Source: Paenibacillus oleatilyticus (GTDB lineage Bacteria > Bacillota > Bacilli > Paenibacillales > NBRC-103111). Taken from it: 53,687 bases of DNA. The stretch is taken from contig NZ_JAHNZO010000043.1 in assembly GCF_018998565.1 (NCBI RefSeq), positions 1-53,687 of the forward strand, read 5' to 3'. The notes under the pieces were generated by a model, which saw only the letters and a program-made list of their open reading frames with translations, was not told where the DNA came from and searched no databases. Both the position numbers and the translations under genes were made by a program. Positions 25,466 through 34,346 of the stretch are shown piece after piece (within the stretch, counting starts at the first letter, position 1; the number at the start of each line of letters is the position of its first letter).

Positions 25466-26488
25466 ATGAAAGTATTAATTACCGGCGGTGCTGGATTTAT
25501 TGGAAGTAATTTCATTATTTATATGACCAATCGATATCCGAATTACGAATTCGTTAATTTTGACGCTCTTACTTATGCAGGAAATTTGGAAAGTTTGGGG
25601 TCAGTTCATCTTTTACCAAACTATCGCTTTATTAAAGGAGATATCACGGACCGTGATTTAGTGGAGTCGGTTGTAGCAGACGGAGTTGAGGCTATTGTCA
25701 ATTTTGCCGCAGAATCTCACGTAGATCGAAGTATTACGGAGCCTGGTATTTTTGTGAAAACAAACGTTCTAGGGACACAAGTTTTGCTCGATGCAGCAAA
25801 AAAATATAATATTGCAAAGTTTCTTCAAGTTTCTACCGATGAGGTATACGGCACTCTTGGAGAAACCGGTTTATTTACAGAAACTACGCCACTAGCTGCG
25901 AACAGCCCGTACTCTTCCAGTAAAGCTGGTGCTGATCTGCTTGTCCGAGCTTATCATGAAACTTATGGTTTGCCGGTAAATATAACACGATGCTCCAATA
26001 ACTATGGTCCATATCAATTCCCTGAAAAGCTTATTCCATTAATGATTATCAATGCAATTAACAATAAATCGCTACCTGTATATGGGGATGGTTTAAATGT
26101 TCGGGACTGGTTGCATGTAGAAGACCATTGCTGTGCAATTGATTATGTCCTTCATAACGGAATTGATGGAGAAGTCTATAATGTTGGAGGGAATAACGAG
26201 AAGACGAATATACAGATTGTCAAAACCATTTTGGCGGAGTTGGGGAAATCAGATGATTTGATTCAATTTGTTAAGGACCGCCCAGGGCATGACCGTCGTT
26301 ATGCAATAGATGCAAGTAAAATTACAAAAGAGTTAGGCTGGACTCCTAAATATAATTTTGAATCAGGTATCAAAGAGACGATTCAATGGTATCTACAAAA
26401 TCAAGTTTGGTGGGAACGCATTATTAATGGGCAATATCAAAAATATTACGAGAAACAATACGCCATGCGAATAAGTGGGAGTGCGTAA
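25466..26488 (+). CDS. rfbB: dTDP-glucose 4,6-dehydratase
   Basis: A 340-residue short-chain dehydrogenase-type enzyme, second step of dTDP-rhamnose synthesis. NAD-binding GGAGFIGSNF at residues 7-16, STDEVYG, the catalytic YSSSKAG (Tyr-x3-Lys), and NNYGPYQFPEKLIPL are all intact. ATG 25466 has ATGGAGG upstream and starts ten bases after the rfbC stop. The gene ends in TAATG, shared with the rfbD start. Confidence 0.96.
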   Translation: MKVLITGGAGFIGSNFIIYMTNRYPNYEFVNFDALTYAGNLESLGSVHLLPNYRFIKGDITDRDLVESVVADGVEAIVNFAAESHVDRSITEPGIFVKTNVLGTQVLLDAAKKYNIAKFLQVSTDEVYGTLGETGLFTETTPLAANSPYSSSKAGADLLVRAYHETYGLPVNITRCSNNYGPYQFPEKLIPLMIINAINNKSLPVYGDGLNVRDWLHVEDHCCAIDYVLHNGIDGEVYNVGGNNEKTNIQIVKTILAELGKSDDLIQFVKDRPGHDRRYAIDASKITKELGWTPKYNFESGIKETIQWYLQNQVWWERIINGQYQKYYEKQYAMRISGSA

Positions 26489-27330
26489 TGAGGATATTCG
26501 TTACTGGTGCTTCCGGGCAATTAGGAACCGATCTTGTTGATCTTTTTAAAGAAACAGGATTTGAGGTTTATGGTATATCCAGTAAGGACTTGGATATCAC
26601 CGATAGAAAAGCCGTAGAACACATAATTTCGGAGAAGAATCCTGACATTATTGTCCATTCAGCTGCTTATACTAAAGTGGATCAGGCTGAACAAGATATA
26701 GATGAAGCCTATGCTGTCAACGCTTACGGTACAAGAAATATTGCCATGGCTGCACAGATTTGCAATGCCAAATTGATATATATCAGTACAGATTACGTAT
26801 TCGACGGGGCTTCACAGGTTCCGTATAATGAGTTCTCTCCGACTTCGCCACAAAGCGTTTATGGTAAATCAAAATTAGCAGGAGAACAATTTGTTCGCCA
26901 ATGGATTCCGCAGCATTATATTATAAGAACTTCTTGGTTATTTGGAAAACATGGTTCCAACTTTGTAAAGACGATGCTAAAATTGGCTGAAGAACGTACA
27001 CAGCTAAATGTAGTGCATGACCAGTTCGGTTCGCCTACGTATACGGCGGACTTAGCCGAATTTGTTCTACAATTATTGGACAAAGAATTGTATGGGACGT
27101 ACCATGTATCAAATGCAGGTGTATGCTCATGGTACGAATTTAGTAAAGAAATCTTTCAACAGGCGGGATTGCAGCATGTGGAGGTGAATCCTGTAAGCAC
27201 ATTAGAATTTCCACGTCCAGCTCCGAGACCTTCATATTCCGTGATGGATCATATGGCCATTCGTTTAAACGGTCTCAAAGATTTACGTCATTGGAAAGAA
27301 GCACTTTCAGCTTTTTTATTGCATAAATAA
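26488..27330 (+). CDS. rfbD: dTDP-4-dehydrorhamnose reductase
   Basis: A 280-residue NAD(P)H-dependent reductase that completes dTDP-L-rhamnose. N-terminal GASGQLGTDLVDLF, AAYTKVDQAEQD, STDYVFDG and YGKSKLAGE (Tyr-x3-Lys) are conserved, as is RTSWLFGKHG. It overlaps rfbB by one base, and a bidirectional terminator follows. The dTDP-rhamnose made by this cluster presumably feeds a surface polysaccharide or S-layer glycan, but no rhamnosyltransferase gene is adjacent. Confidence 0.95.
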   Translation: MRIFVTGASGQLGTDLVDLFKETGFEVYGISSKDLDITDRKAVEHIISEKNPDIIVHSAAYTKVDQAEQDIDEAYAVNAYGTRNIAMAAQICNAKLIYISTDYVFDGASQVPYNEFSPTSPQSVYGKSKLAGEQFVRQWIPQHYIIRTSWLFGKHGSNFVKTMLKLAEERTQLNVVHDQFGSPTYTADLAEFVLQLLDKELYGTYHVSNAGVCSWYEFSKEIFQQAGLQHVEVNPVSTLEFPRPAPRPSYSVMDHMAIRLNGLKDLRHWKEALSAFLLHK

Positions 27331-27401
27331 TTGATCACTGCTAACAGAAAAAATACAATTCCATGTATTATGCAACTTAATTTTATAAATTTCGGAAATA
27401 T

Positions 27402-27459
27402 AAAAAACCGTTCACTTTGCAACGGGGGGCAGTCCCCAACAGGTGGTGAACGGTTTTTT
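27402..27459. terminator. Bidirectional terminator between rfbD and the aminotransferase
   Basis: A perfect 13-14-base stem AAAAAACCGTTCAC (27402-27415) with GTGAACGGTTTTTT (27446-27459), with a smaller GGGG/CCCC hairpin inside, serves both convergent genes. Confidence 0.92.
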
Positions 27460-27486
27460 AGTGTTCAAGTATTTACCTTCGTTCGC

Positions 27487-28689
27487 TCAACGTGCCGCAG
27501 TCTGCTGCATGCGCTGCAGGGCGCGGTCCAACCGGTCGAAAGCGCGAACCATGTCCTCGCTGTCCGTATGGGTGAAGTTCAGCCGCATCGTGTTCGTCTG
27601 CGGTTCGTTCGCGAAGAAGCTGATGCCTGGGACGAAAGCGACGCCTTCTTCGACAGCCAGCTTGAGCAGCTCCTGCGTGTTGATATGCTCCGGCATTTCC
27701 ACCCAGACGAACATGCCGCCTTTCGGCTCGATCCACTGCACGCCGTCCCAGTTTTTCGCTTTCATCAGGTCGATCATCTGTCGCATCCGCGTCTCGTAAG
27801 CCGTTCGGATCTGATCGATATGGCCGTACAGATCGAAATGCTCGAACAACTGATGCAGCGCCTGTTGGTCCATCGTGCTGGAGTGCAGGTCGGCCGCTTG
27901 CTTGGCGCGGGTCATGTGACGGATCACTTGCTCGTCGCCGACGACCCAGCCCGTGCGCAGCGCCGGAGCAACGATCTTCGAGAACGTGCTGGTGTAGACA
28001 ACCGCGCCGCCGTTGGCTTCCTGCTCCAACGAGAAAATCGACGGCATCGGCTCACCGCCGCCGAAGCGCAGTTCGCCGTACGGATCGTCTTCCAAAATCA
28101 GCACGTCGTTGCTTTTACACAAGTTTAGCGTGCTTTGGCGGCGCTCCAGGCTCCACGATTTCCCCGTCGGGTTGGAGAAGGTCGGGATGACGTAAACGAG
28201 CTTCGGACGGTGCAGCTTGATTTTACGCTCCAGATCCTCGGGAATCATGCCGTCCGTATCGCAGTCGACAGAGATGAGCTTCGCCTGGCGGGATTGGAAC
28301 ACTTGAATGGCGGCAAGGTAAGTCGGCCGCTCGACGAGAATGACGTCGCCCGGGTCGATATAGACGCGGGTGAGCAGGTCGATCGCTTGCTGCGAGCCCG
28401 TCGTCAGCAGCATGTTGTCAACGCCGGCGCGGATGCCTTTGCGTTCCAGATGCTTCGAGATATTCTCGCGCAGCGGCGTGTAGCCCTCGGTCAAGCCGTA
28501 CTGCAGCACGCCCTTGCCCTGCTTGAACACGCGGTCGAACGCTTCGTTGACCGCTTCTACCGGAAAATACTGCTCGTTCGGCAAGCCGCCGGCGAGCGAA
28601 ATGATCGAACGGCCTTGGGTTAATTTCAGGATCTCACGCACGGCCGACGATTCGAAAGCTTTGGTTGTATCGGAAAAACGGTATTTCAT
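27487..28689 (-). CDS. PLP-dependent aminotransferase (LysN/2-aminoadipate type)
   Basis: A 400-residue fold-type I aminotransferase of the group that includes LysN, MocR-like and aromatic/valine aminotransferases. Features: SIISLAGGLPNEQYFP, TTGSQQAIDLLTRVYIDPGD, VYVIPTFSNPTGKS, ILEDDPYGELRF and the PLP lysine in YTSTFSKIVAPALRTGW. Start at ATG 28689 with AAAGGAG about 11 bases upstream; a longer frame to 28806 has no such site. The substrate is not certain; placement between biosynthesis genes and an AraC regulator gives no strong hint. Confidence 0.88.
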   Translation of the reverse strand: MKYRFSDTTKAFESSAVREILKLTQGRSIISLAGGLPNEQYFPVEAVNEAFDRVFKQGKGVLQYGLTEGYTPLRENISKHLERKGIRAGVDNMLLTTGSQQAIDLLTRVYIDPGDVILVERPTYLAAIQVFQSRQAKLISVDCDTDGMIPEDLERKIKLHRPKLVYVIPTFSNPTGKSWSLERRQSTLNLCKSNDVLILEDDPYGELRFGGGEPMPSIFSLEQEANGGAVVYTSTFSKIVAPALRTGWVVGDEQVIRHMTRAKQAADLHSSTMDQQALHQLFEHFDLYGHIDQIRTAYETRMRQMIDLMKAKNWDGVQWIEPKGGMFVWVEMPEHINTQELLKLAVEEGVAFVPGISFFANEPQTNTMRLNFTHTDSEDMVRAFDRLDRALQRMQQTAAR

Positions 28690-28879
28690 CGGTTCAGGCT
28701 CCTTTGGCGAAAAGAAGTGAATGTTGCTCCAAGTGATAAATTTAATTGTAAACCTAACCGGGGGAGATGACAACTGCCGCCAAAAGCCGACAGCAGCCGT
28801 TCGCATGCTGTCAAGGCGCCCGGAAGACCGGTGTGGTAAACTATTCGTATCAGCACGAAGATGGAAGGAGCCGGACGAT

Positions 28880-29704
28880 GTGGAATCTTACCTGATGTTC
28901 GAACCGACGCAGGGGACGCGCACCCCGGATCATTACGCGGAACACAAGCCATGCTCCGCGCTTAAGGCGCATATATCGTGCTATTGGAGCTCCCGGACGG
29001 ATGGAACGGGGAGGCGGAGCGAACCTGCGGTCACCGTCGTTCCGGACGGCTGTACGGATTTGATTTTCGAATGGGAAGCCGCGGGCGGAGGAGACGTTTC
29101 TATCCGTTATTGCGGGGCGTTCGAGCTTCCCTTCAGCCCGGGGCCGAAGCGTGAAGGCGCATCGGAAACGTTTGCGGTGCGCTTTTTTCCGGGAGGAGCG
29201 TATCCTTTTATAGGAGTGCCCCTCGGCGAGTTTAAAAATGCGCTGTTTCGGGGGACGGACGTATGGGGGAAAGCGGTCGCGGAGCTCGGGGAGCAGCTGA
29301 GGCTTGCCGCAGGGACACCGGAACGGATCATCCTTGTCGAAACGGCGCTGCTCCGCCTGCTGGCGGCTGCGGATAACGGCAGGGCTGAAGCGCCGCCAGC
29401 GCTGCATGAGGCGATGGTACGTATTTTTGCGGCCAGGGGGACGGTCAGCGTCCAGCAGCTGGTCCGGTCGGGGAATATTAGCGCAAGGCAGCTGCAGCGG
29501 CTGTTCGACGGCCGGATCGGGCTGGGGCCGAAAACATTTTGCGGCATTGTCCGGTTTCAGAATATACTGCGCGATGCGGAAAGGCACCCCAAGCTTTCTT
29601 GGCAGGAAATCGCCGGGGCTTACGGATACTGCGATCAAGCGCATTTCATTCGCGACTTCAAGCGCTTTTACGGCGAGCTTCCTTCCTCGTTGATGACGTC
29701 CTAG
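28880..29704 (+). CDS. AraC-family transcriptional regulator
   Basis: A 274-residue regulator. The N-terminal half (DHYAEHKPCSALKAHISCYW..VVPDGCTDLIFEW..GGAYPFIGVPLGEF) resembles the DUF6597-type ligand domain; the C-terminal 90 residues hold two helix-turn-helix units with GNISARQLQRLFDGRIGLGPKTF and GYCDQAHFIRDFKRFYGELP. I choose GTG 28880, placed nine bases after GGAAGGAG; the frame is open further upstream without a ribosome site. It is divergent from the aminotransferase, so it may regulate that gene through the 190-base shared region, though this is inference. Confidence 0.85.
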   Translation: MESYLMFEPTQGTRTPDHYAEHKPCSALKAHISCYWSSRTDGTGRRSEPAVTVVPDGCTDLIFEWEAAGGGDVSIRYCGAFELPFSPGPKREGASETFAVRFFPGGAYPFIGVPLGEFKNALFRGTDVWGKAVAELGEQLRLAAGTPERIILVETALLRLLAAADNGRAEAPPALHEAMVRIFAARGTVSVQQLVRSGNISARQLQRLFDGRIGLGPKTFCGIVRFQNILRDAERHPKLSWQEIAGAYGYCDQAHFIRDFKRFYGELPSSLMTS

Positions 29705-29833
29705 CAGGTAGTCCGGCCGCCATGTACGTAGCGGATCGTTCACATCCACTAATGTCCGATTTGTTCAATACAAGCTGCCTATGGCCAGTTACACTGGTAT
29801 ACGGAAATCGAACATCGAGGAGGCGTGTGAGCG

Positions 29834-30739
29834 ATGGAATTCAATAGAGCCGCTGCGGCGGCGGAAGAACGGGCCAAGCACTACCTGAAAACGAAAGCGC
29901 GGCCGCTGGAGAAGGCGATGTATAAGTACGAGTTCGAGGAGGGACGCGCGGAGGACGTGGTCCGGGCACTGGAGCCCTACCAGAACGAAGACGGCGGCTT
30001 CGGGCATGGACTGGAGCCGGATATTCGCTGCGAGGCGTCCTCGGCAATCGCCACGACGGTAGCGCTGCAAACGCTGTCCCTGCTTCCCCGGGAGGCAGGC
30101 GGGGAGATGACGAGAAAAGCGCTGCGCTACTTTACGCAAACGTACGACCCTGCGAATTCGGGCTGGGACAAGGTGCCGCCGGAGGTCCAGCAGTCCCCTC
30201 GGGCCCCGTGGTGGAATTACAGCAAGGCGAATCCGTACTGGGGCAATCCGAGCGCGGAAATCGCGGACTACTTTATTCAGTTCCGGGAATTAGCGGAGGC
30301 GGAAGGCTGGGCGTGGGCTGGCAAGCTTGCAGAGCTCGCGATCCAAAAGCTGTGCTCGGAATCGTCGCTGGACGAATTCCATGAACTGTTGTGTTACCTG
30401 CGCCTGTCCGAGCGGCTCGCCGATGAGCAGCGGGCACGGATCGCCGACCGGCTCGACACGATGATCGGCCGCTGTGTTACGGTCGATCCGACACAGTGGA
30501 GTGGGTACGGGCTGCATCCGGTGCAAGTGGCGACAACCCGGCAATCTCCATACTACGAGCGGTACAAGGATATCATACCGGCTAATCTGGAATTCATCGT
30601 CCGGGGTCAGACGGAGGAGGGGGCTTGGGAGCCGGCGTGGGCTTGGGGGCAGTACGAGGACGTTTGGCCGATTGCCAAAGAAGCGTGGAAGAGCGTGCTG
30701 ACGCTAGGGAACTTGCGGCTGCTGCGGGATTTGCGATAG
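29834..30739 (+). CDS. Prenyltransferase/squalene-oxidase-repeat-like protein
   Basis: A 301-residue, apparently cytosolic protein with the alpha/alpha-toroid style repeat VVRALEPYQNEDGGFGHGLEPD, the turn motif of terpene cyclase/prenyltransferase-beta proteins (Q..DGGFG), and later EGAWEPAWAWGQYEDVWP. Conserved catalytic Asp motifs of true squalene cyclases (DxDD) are not seen, so I do not assign an enzyme activity. ATG 29834 has AGGAGGCG upstream. It stands alone and converges on the XRE/DUF2975 pair, with repeat copy C in between. Confidence 0.7.
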   Translation: MEFNRAAAAAEERAKHYLKTKARPLEKAMYKYEFEEGRAEDVVRALEPYQNEDGGFGHGLEPDIRCEASSAIATTVALQTLSLLPREAGGEMTRKALRYFTQTYDPANSGWDKVPPEVQQSPRAPWWNYSKANPYWGNPSAEIADYFIQFRELAEAEGWAWAGKLAELAIQKLCSESSLDEFHELLCYLRLSERLADEQRARIADRLDTMIGRCVTVDPTQWSGYGLHPVQVATTRQSPYYERYKDIIPANLEFIVRGQTEEGAWEPAWAWGQYEDVWPIAKEAWKSVLTLGNLRLLRDLR

Positions 30740-30887
30740 AGCGGGGGGCGATGGTCGGAAGCAACGCAGCCACCACTCACCTCGTTGCGATTGCGGTGCC
30801 GAACGGCGGGTGGCGGAACCCATGGTTGCAGTCTATGGAACGCATCGGGAAGTCTAAGACCAGGTATTGATTATTATTCAAACAAAA

Positions 30888-31139
30888 AGGAGCCCCGTTT
30901 AAGGGTTCCTAGAGCTCGTTGAGGGACCTTAGTTAAGTAGAAAATCTCAGATAAATAGAGGTGGGGTATATCCCGTAAGAGTTTACGTCCACCTTTGAAA
31001 CCCGTGAAAATACCGCTAATTCTAATCCAATTCACGGGTTTCAAGAGTGGCTGGAGGGATATACCCCACCAGCGTATGCAGAGAATTTTTACGCAAAGCG
31101 GTTTTTTAACAAACCTAGGAACCCCGCATAAGGGTTCCT
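30888..31139 (-). repeat. Structured intergenic repeat, diverged copy C
   Basis: The element lies between near-direct repeats (20 of 23 identical) that are themselves terminator hairpins, AGGAGCCCCGTTTAAGGG.. (30888-30910) and AGGAACCCCGCATAAGGG.. (31117-31139). It begins GAGCTCGTTGAG, like the ends of copies A and B, contains AAATAGAGGTGGGGTAT, and its arms GTGGGGTATATCCC (30961-30974) and GGGATATACCCCAC (31056-31069) pair perfectly. The centre holds a different but equally placed hairpin, GAAACCCGTGAA (30997-31008) with TTCACGGGTTTC (31031-31042). Bases 30740-30887 between the upstream gene and the repeat show nothing recognisable. Confidence 0.7.
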
Positions 31140-31144
31140 TTTGT
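31117..31144. terminator. Terminator between convergent genes (right-hand copy)
   Basis: AGGAACCC (31117-31124) pairs with GGGTTCCT (31132-31139) and is followed by TTTTGTTC. The left-hand copy (30888-30910) is preceded by CAAAAA, which would serve the minus strand. Confidence 0.75.
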
Positions 31145-31154
31145 TCTATTGGCG

Positions 31155-31373
31155 CTAGTCTTGATTTTCGGCCTCGTCGATATATTCCATTAAGTCACCG
31201 GGCTGGCAGTTTAAAGCTTTGCACAATGCATCAAGCGTCGTGAAGCGAATGGCTTTTCCGTTTTCGTTTTTTAAGATCGACAAATTGGCCGGCGTGATGC
31301 CGACCAGTTCGGAGAGCCGGTTTAACGACATTTTGCGCTCCGCCATCACGACATCCAATTTGATTCTTATCAT
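31155..31373 (-). CDS. XRE-family helix-turn-helix regulator (YozG-like)
   Basis: A 72-residue regulator that is almost all HTH: IRIKLDVVMAERKMSLNRLSELVGITPANLSILKNEN, then TTLDALCKALNCQPGDLMEY. This matches the small YozG-type Cro/C1 proteins. Start chosen at ATG 31373, 20 bases after the DUF2975 stop; an upstream ATG at 31424 would overlap that gene and lacks a ribosome site. Such small regulators often repress the operon they share with a DUF2975 membrane protein, as in this case. Confidence 0.87.
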   Translation of the reverse strand: MIRIKLDVVMAERKMSLNRLSELVGITPANLSILKNENGKAIRFTTLDALCKALNCQPGDLMEYIDEAENQD

Positions 31374-31392
31374 TTTATCGCCTACTTCGCAG

Positions 31393-31965
31393 TTAAATTG
31401 TTTTGCTATTTTCCTCCACTGCATGTACCGCTATTTTTAAAGCCCAAGAGATCAACAGGAGCACGATCCCGCCGGTTATCGTATCGACATAGGACAGGTT
31501 GGAAAGCGAAATTTGCGCATTGGAAACCGTTAAGGCCGCAAGCGCCTTCGATAACAGAAGGCCGTCGGTATACGTAAAGGCCGACCCAGCAACGATGATC
31601 GTCAGCCCTAATTTGAAAACAATCGACACGTTCTCATACGAAAAAAGACTGTCTTCATATATATTGTTCAGGAGCTTGCGCATAAACCATAAGAATAAGA
31701 ACATGAACAAGAGCATGCACGTCGTGGAAATGAACGATAGTTGAACAAAGGACGGATCGGTATAAAGCTCCGGCTGCTGATAAAAGTTGAGATCAATATA
31801 ACTAAATAAAGGCTGGAAGTCTCCGAAGGACCGGGCGAGTTCGCTATCCGGGCTCCACAGACGTAAGGAATGTTCCCCTAATGCAAATATCCCCACCAAT
31901 ATAACAAAGTAAAAACAAATGAGACACAGGATTGCGCCTATTTTAAAGACGATTTTTGATTTCAT
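31393..31965 (-). CDS. DUF2975-family membrane protein (YoaS-like)
   Basis: A 190-residue protein with four membrane segments (about residues 8-30, 75-97, 115-135 and 162-182) and the DUF2975 pattern FLFLWFMRKLLNNIYEDSLFSYENV. It is paired with the XRE regulator 20 bases downstream, the usual arrangement for this family. Function is not established; a membrane sensor or modulator of the regulator is possible. ATG 31965 has AAAGGAG about nine bases upstream. Confidence 0.85.
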   Translation of the reverse strand: MKSKIVFKIGAILCLICFYFVILVGIFALGEHSLRLWSPDSELARSFGDFQPLFSYIDLNFYQQPELYTDPSFVQLSFISTTCMLLFMFLFLWFMRKLLNNIYEDSLFSYENVSIVFKLGLTIIVAGSAFTYTDGLLLSKALAALTVSNAQISLSNLSYVDTITGGIVLLLISWALKIAVHAVEENSKTI

Positions 31966-32030
31966 GAAGGATAACTCCTTTATAGCAGAAATGTAGTAAC
32001 GAATCGGGCCAAAGGCCGCTTCAGTTCATT

Positions 32031-32083
32031 AATCTACCATATTATTTTATCCTAAACAATAAAAAATTATCGTTTTTCGATAA
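32031..32083 (-). promoter_or_regulatory. Promoter and candidate operator of the DUF2975/XRE operon
   Basis: On the minus strand TTGTTT (32059-32054), 17 bases, TAGATT (32036-32031). Just upstream of the -35 lies the palindrome TTATCG-ttttt-CGATAA (32067-32083), a plausible site for the XRE regulator. Confidence 0.5.
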
Positions 32084-32168
32084 AAATTTATTGATTAAGA
32101 TGATGAAAGCTGCTAAGGTGGAAATCAGAAACATGAACATGGCAGCTTGGAGCTATAGGGGTGAGATT

Positions 32169-32663
32169 ATGTTTTCTCCAATTGGCGCGCCTCAAAGACG
32201 ATTGTCCAAGGATGCGGTCAAAGTATGGATCATCAGTGAAACGATTTCGAATGTGATCGGCTTTGTCGTGCTTGGGGTTTTGCTCTATTTGGACCATCGG
32301 TACGCATGGAAAGAGTGGATCGGCTGGATTCTTATCGGTCTTGCCGTCATTTCCGTGCCGTCTGCGATCTGGTCTTTCTATAGACCGTTTTTGCTCTATA
32401 ACAACTGGCGCTACGATATGAATGAAGAGTTTTTGCAGCTGAAATCGGGCGCGTTAAACGAAGAGCATCGGCTCGTCCCGATGACCAAAATCCAGTCGGT
32501 CGCCACGAAGCAAGGACCGCTTCTGCGAAAGTACGGCCTCTGCTCAGTCTCAATCAAAACGATGGGATCGACGCATGCCATACCTGCTCTGCCTAAAGAG
32601 GTCGCGATTGAGTTAAGGGATCAAATTGCCCATTTCGCCAAACTAAAGGAAGTGGAGTCATGA
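32169..32663 (+). CDS. bPH2-domain membrane protein (YdbS-like)
   Basis: A 164-residue protein with two membrane segments (about residues 22-42 and 50-70) and one bacterial PH domain with the family pattern YDMNEEFLQLKSGALNEEHRLVPMTKIQSVATKQGPLLRKYG. ATG 32169 has GGGGTGAG upstream; upstream in-frame ATGs lack a site. It overlaps the next gene by four bases (ATGA). The pair corresponds to B. subtilis YdbS/YdbT, which have been linked to bacteriocin resistance; the role here is inferred from that similarity. Confidence 0.87.
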   Translation: MFSPIGAPQRRLSKDAVKVWIISETISNVIGFVVLGVLLYLDHRYAWKEWIGWILIGLAVISVPSAIWSFYRPFLLYNNWRYDMNEEFLQLKSGALNEEHRLVPMTKIQSVATKQGPLLRKYGLCSVSIKTMGSTHAIPALPKEVAIELRDQIAHFAKLKEVES

Positions 32664-34159
32664 CCGAAGCGAAACGGCATCATCCGCTGACGATGGTTTG
32701 GAAATTATGGAAGTTGGCCAAATTCTCGTTTGTCATCGCCATGTATTTGTTCGTGATCAAATTCGGTTCGGATTCGACTTTCCTTAAGTATGGGAGGATC
32801 GCTTTTTTTCTTTTTGTCGGGGTCGCTGTTCTCGTCATTCTATTTCAGTGGCTGACGCATAAATACAAGCTCGACGATGCTTCGTTTCATCTCTATGAAG
32901 GGGTGTTCACCAAGTCCGTACGAACGATTCCTTTTGCCAAAATTCAAAACGTCAACCGTCACACGACCTTATTCCATCGGCTGTTTAATGTGACTTCCAT
33001 CCGGTTTGAAACAGGGCTCACCGGTGAAGAGGCTGCTGTCGAATTCGAGGTCATCGCTTTAGCAAAAGCCGACAATATTGAAAAGCATGTGACGAGCCCG
33101 GTAACCGACAAACTGATGACGGTACAGGACGGCGAAGCTGCCGCGGAGTCGCATGCAGAAGCGGTGAAACCGCAGCGGATCGTTCATTTTAAGCCGACAA
33201 GAAAGGATATTGTAAGAGCTTCCTTTACATCCTTAAGCTTTCTGCTCCTTATTCCTTTGCTCGGTTCCGCTTATTCCAAACTCGATCAATTCTTTCATGT
33301 GAAGCAAGAGGCGAAAGGTTTGCTTTCAATCCTTATGAACTCCTGGTGGATTGCCGCGATTCTGATCGTTGTGCTCGCCGTGGTCTCCGTCGCTTTCGGA
33401 ATCGTCAGAACCTTTGTGAAGTATGGGAAATACGAGATTTCTTCCGATCCCGACCGGATTTACATCACCAAAGGCCTTGTCGACGAAACGGTATTTTCCA
33501 TTGCCAAGCAAAGGGTGCAAGCGGTTGAAATTACACAGTCCGTGCTGAAACGTTTGCTCGGACTCGCCGAAGTGAAGCTGACCAGTGCAGGGGGCCTTGG
33601 CGACGGGGAGGACAAGCTCGAAATCAGCTCGCTGTATCCTTTTCTGCCTGTTCAACGCGCCTATGAGATGATTTCGGAAATGCTGCCGGCTTATGAAGTG
33701 ACCCGCGAGATGAACCGGCTTCCCCGGAAGTCGTTATGGATCCGCATGCTAAGGCCAAGCTGGGTTTGGATTCTAGCGACGGCCGCTCTATTTTATTTCA
33801 AGCCGCGGTTGCTTGGATTCGAACAGACTTGGTGGGTGTTATCCGGCGTTTTGCTGATATGGATCTTTGTATCCAGATGGCTTGATTACGCCAATACGCG
33901 GTACGTCTTGAAGGATAACTTCATTCAGTTCAAAACGGGAAGTCTGACAACGGCATTATTCGTATCGAAGCGGGAGAAGATTATTGAAGTGAATGTCACC
34001 CGCAGTCTATTTCAAAAATGGCTGGGGCTCGCGTCCGTCGGGACCATGAACCGGGCCAAGCCGGTACGTCGCGCCGGGATCGACGATGCGCCGGCCGAGC
34101 TGGCCGAGTCGTTCGTCAAGTGGTATATGGGACGCCGCAAAGAGGTCAAAATGGAATAG
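32660..34159 (+). CDS. Multi-bPH2-domain membrane protein (YdbT-like)
   Basis: A 499-residue membrane protein with repeated modules of paired membrane segments followed by a bacterial PH domain: FHLYEGVFTKSVRTIPFAKIQNVNRHTTLFHRLFNV, YITKGLVDETVFSIAKQRVQAVEI, and FIQFKTGSLTTALFVSKREKIIEVN. Each begins a curved sheet of the bPH2 type. It is translationally coupled to the YdbS-like gene and the two probably form a complex. No separate promoter is seen. The leuB start lies 187 bases downstream. Confidence 0.87.
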   Translation: MTEAKRHHPLTMVWKLWKLAKFSFVIAMYLFVIKFGSDSTFLKYGRIAFFLFVGVAVLVILFQWLTHKYKLDDASFHLYEGVFTKSVRTIPFAKIQNVNRHTTLFHRLFNVTSIRFETGLTGEEAAVEFEVIALAKADNIEKHVTSPVTDKLMTVQDGEAAAESHAEAVKPQRIVHFKPTRKDIVRASFTSLSFLLLIPLLGSAYSKLDQFFHVKQEAKGLLSILMNSWWIAAILIVVLAVVSVAFGIVRTFVKYGKYEISSDPDRIYITKGLVDETVFSIAKQRVQAVEITQSVLKRLLGLAEVKLTSAGGLGDGEDKLEISSLYPFLPVQRAYEMISEMLPAYEVTREMNRLPRKSLWIRMLRPSWVWILATAALFYFKPRLLGFEQTWWVLSGVLLIWIFVSRWLDYANTRYVLKDNFIQFKTGSLTTALFVSKREKIIEVNVTRSLFQKWLGLASVGTMNRAKPVRRAGIDDAPAELAESFVKWYMGRRKEVKME

Positions 34160-34346
34160 AAGGGCGCCGGCGTGCCCGATTCGGAGAGCGTCCCGCCTTC
34201 CAGCTCTGGAGAAGTCCGGGAGGCCGGTTATCGGTACGGTGATGGTTATAGGTTTTGTCTATCAAATTTATTCGATTTATGTCTTGGCGCAAAGACGGAC
34301 AAATGTGCTACAAAAGAGATAATGAATTTATTTAGGAGTGAAACCA

